DNA of 36,328 bases, taken from Paracoccaceae bacterium (lineage in GTDB: Bacteria; Pseudomonadota; Alphaproteobacteria; Rhodobacterales; Rhodobacteraceae). The translations under genes were made by a program, and so were the position numbers. Below, in pieces: positions 34,735 through 36,328 of this stretch. Where the stretch lies: assembly GCA_002697345.1 (NCBI GenBank), contig NZVE01000063.1, positions 2,445-38,772 of the forward strand, written 5' to 3'. Position 1 is the stretch's first letter. Every line of letters begins with the position of its first letter. Under the pieces are notes generated by a model. That model was not told the origin of the DNA. It saw only the letters and a program-made list of their open reading frames with translations, and ran no database searches.

Positions 34735-35751
34735 CTATTTTTTTCTTAATTTTACTCCGTCTCCAAGTGGTGGCTTTCCTGTAGCATTTCCTCTAGCAGG
34801 TGGTTTTACTCCGTCTCCAAGTGGTGGCTTTCCTCTAGACCTTTCAACGAGTTTTTTTAATGCGTCCTTGTCTTCTAAATATGCTGTGGGTGGAGTGGTA
34901 CAATTATCTTTTATTTTAAAGAAAAACATTTTTCTTTCTTTTTTAGTCACACGAATTACCGTTGGGCTAGCTGCTCCTATAGGATACCCTGCTAGAACAT
35001 TTTTGTTGGTCTTCTCCCAACTTTTACCACTATTGAGTGAGGTGTACCTAACAAAGCCTTCAGCCTCTTGAAACAATAACTCAGGGTTACCTTCGTTGTT
35101 CAATGCTAATTCAGGGATGCCACCTTTTAATGAGGAGATTTTAGAAAAAACCTTACCATCGACACTATTATAAAATTGAATATTTAGCTTTTCTGCCTGA
35201 GGGATCGCTAGAAGTAATGAACCATTTGTGAGTTGAACAACTGTAGGATCAGTTCCACCATCTAAACTAACTACTGGTCCTTCAATTCTAAAATTTACAC
35301 CATCCTCTGAAACAGCAGAATAAATCTTATTAGGTTTCTTGCCCATTACAGGTTTAGTAAATAAGCCTACATAGTAAAATAAACGAAGCTTTCCTTCTGA
35401 AGTAATGATTAGGTCAGGATCAACGGCATCTTTGATAATTTCACCATTTAACTTGATAGGGCCAATTATTGAAGCTGACTTTCCATCTTTTGAAACTTCT
35501 GAAACAAAAATTGAGTGTTGGTCAAAGTCACCATTAACGTAATATAACAAAGTTTTGTTTTTAAAAACTATCGCTTCAGGTACTGAGGCTGCATTTAATA
35601 AACTATTATTTATTATTTTATATTTTTTACCATCATTTTTAGAAATAGCCGAATTTACTATATGACAATTTGGCCCTGTCTTAGGATTAATTTTAGCAAA
35701 GGTAATTTCAACATTGAGAATAAATAAGACAATTCCAAAAATAAAACGCAT
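34735..35751 (-). CDS. Secreted beta-propeller-like protein with repeated tail
   Basis: This 338-residue protein starts with a signal peptide (MRFIFGIVLFILNVEITFA, cleavage near residue 19). Repeated patterns of KLRLFYYVG, SEDGVNFRIEGP and DGGTDPTVV suggest a five-bladed propeller like GH43/GH32-type or sialidase-like folds, but no catalytic triad is certain. The C-terminal tail from about residue 306 holds GKPPLGDGVK twice (18-residue period), basic and Pro/Gly-rich. The mature protein should be periplasmic or secreted. Role unknown; it converges with the amidohydrolase gene over 9 bp and is not in the island's operons. Confidence 0.65.
   Translation of the reverse strand: MRFIFGIVLFILNVEITFAKINPKTGPNCHIVNSAISKNDGKKYKIINNSLLNAASVPEAIVFKNKTLLYYVNGDFDQHSIFVSEVSKDGKSASIIGPIKLNGEIIKDAVDPDLIITSEGKLRLFYYVGLFTKPVMGKKPNKIYSAVSEDGVNFRIEGPVVSLDGGTDPTVVQLTNGSLLLAIPQAEKLNIQFYNSVDGKVFSKISSLKGGIPELALNNEGNPELLFQEAEGFVRYTSLNSGKSWEKTNKNVLAGYPIGAASPTVIRVTKKERKMFFFKIKDNCTTPPTAYLEDKDALKKLVERSRGKPPLGDGVKPPARGNATGKPPLGDGVKLRKK
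34750..34834. repeat. Direct repeat of 31 bp encoding the GKPPLGDGVK tail
   Basis: The two identical copies at 34750-34780 and 34804-34834 are 54 bp apart, in frame in the tail of the preceding gene. The perfect DNA identity suggests recent duplication. Confidence 0.8.
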
Positions 35752-35980
35752 CTAAATGATCCTTTTTAGAATAATTCTTCCTAGAAATGATTGATTAAGT
35801 CAACAAAAAATAGTAACCAAAAACTCTGAATTAGCAACCCTATGTAAAAATAATTTCAAGTATTTTCTTACCCCTCAAGCCCATTAAACAGGCACTATAT
35901 TAACGAATTTAACAAAATAGACGTAAGATTACTTAGGCTTTTCATAATTTAATAACAAAAATTAATTAAGGATTTAAAAA

Positions 35981-36328
35981 ATGCCCAAAACTGTTCTTCG
36001 ACCCAAAAACCTCGAATTTCAACCACGTCCAACATTTCCGTACTCGCCAGGCGCCCGAGGGGGTAATATGGTGTTTACAGCTGGCCAAGTAGCTTGGGAT
36101 CAGACAGGCAAAGTGATTGGTTTAAATGATGTTCGAGCACAAACTGTTCAGACCTTGGCGAATGTAGAGGCTGTACTAAAAGAAGGAGGTGCAGAATTAA
36201 GTGATGTTGTAAAATGTAACGTTTATCTAAAAGATATGAAAGATTTTCAAATAATGAACGAAGAGTTTGCTAAACTCTTCCCAGAAAACCCACCAGCCCG
36301 AACAACAGTACAAACACCAATGGCAGAA
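35981..36328 (+). CDS. RidA-family protein (3' partial)
   Basis: The first 116 codons of a RidA/YjgF/UK114 family gene are visible; the frame is still open at the window end. MVFTAGQVAWDQTGKVIG, the VRAQTVQTLANVEAVLKEGG helix and PPARTTVQ with the conserved Arg (residue 105) are typical. Canonical RidA hydrolyses reactive 2-aminoacrylate-type enamines. This member has a longer N-terminus (RPKNLEFQPRPTFPYSPGARGG) than classic RidA, so it may belong to a catabolic Rid subgroup. AAGGA lies 9 bp upstream of the ATG. Confidence 0.88.
   Translation, partial: MPKTVLRPKNLEFQPRPTFPYSPGARGGNMVFTAGQVAWDQTGKVIGLNDVRAQTVQTLANVEAVLKEGGAELSDVVKCNVYLKDMKDFQIMNEEFAKLFPENPPARTTVQTPMAE

Noticed and set aside
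1..36328. tRNA, rRNA, CRISPR array, prophage or insertion sequence
   Set aside because: The gaps between genes were read for such structures and none was found by eye; a covariance-model search could still reveal a small RNA.

Overview
The window is an AT-rich stretch that fits a chromosome of a free-living marine alphaproteobacterium. The main reasons are a blue-tuned proteorhodopsin, a choline sulfatase, dense short-spaced operons fed by ABC and secondary transporters, and SDR, HIBADH, MmgE/PrpD and PhyH families typical of pelagic alphaproteobacteria. The exact clade cannot be read from the sequence alone. No tRNA, rRNA, CRISPR array, insertion sequence or phage gene was seen.

Layout. (1) 1-3.4 kb: a LuxE-like acyl-activating gene (cut by the window start) overlaps a LuxC-like acyl-CoA reductase gene, followed 105 bp later by proteorhodopsin and a long bidirectional terminator. 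(2) 3.5-9.8 kb: a convergent hypothetical gene, then single genes for threonine aldolase, a LysE/RhtB exporter, a 65-residue membrane protein, an agmatinase-family ureohydrolase, an SDR dehydrogenase, a HIBADH-like dehydrogenase and a 54-residue Cys/His-containing protein. (3) 9.8-19.2 kb: choline sulfatase, an M28-type peptidase homologue without the usual Glu-Glu pair, a MYG1-family protein, a DMT permease, an MmgE/PrpD protein, a PhyH-type dioxygenase and a BASS-like permease. (4) 19.4-34.7 kb: a large catabolic island, described below. (5) 34.7-36.3 kb: a secreted beta-propeller-like protein with a repeated tail, and the first 116 codons of a RidA-family gene that runs off the end.

The island is the most notable part. 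An 11-gene minus-strand operon runs from about 32.70 to 21.34 kb with tiny gaps or stop/start overlaps. Its order is ABC ATPase, binding protein, two permeases, a single-domain SnoaL-like protein, a histidinol-dehydrogenase-like (HpsN-type) enzyme, a tandem SnoaL-like protein, a LacI regulator, another tandem SnoaL-like protein, a two-cupin protein and a MetE-like (EaCoMT-sized) protein. A divergent plus-strand pair (tandem SnoaL-like protein and a lactonase-type amidohydrolase) shares its promoter region, which holds a near-perfect CG-centred LacI-type operator. A further plus-strand pair (tandem SnoaL-like protein and an RraA-family aldolase) converges on the operon end. In all there are five SnoaL-like proteins with nine predicted domains of two tandem subfamilies plus a single-domain form.

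I infer that the island imports a sugar- or polyol-like solute, oxidises it with the HisD-type enzyme, and processes the product through SnoaL-fold, lactonase, aldolase and thiol/methyl-transfer steps under LacI control. The substrate is not identifiable from sequence, and I know of no described pathway with this gene set.
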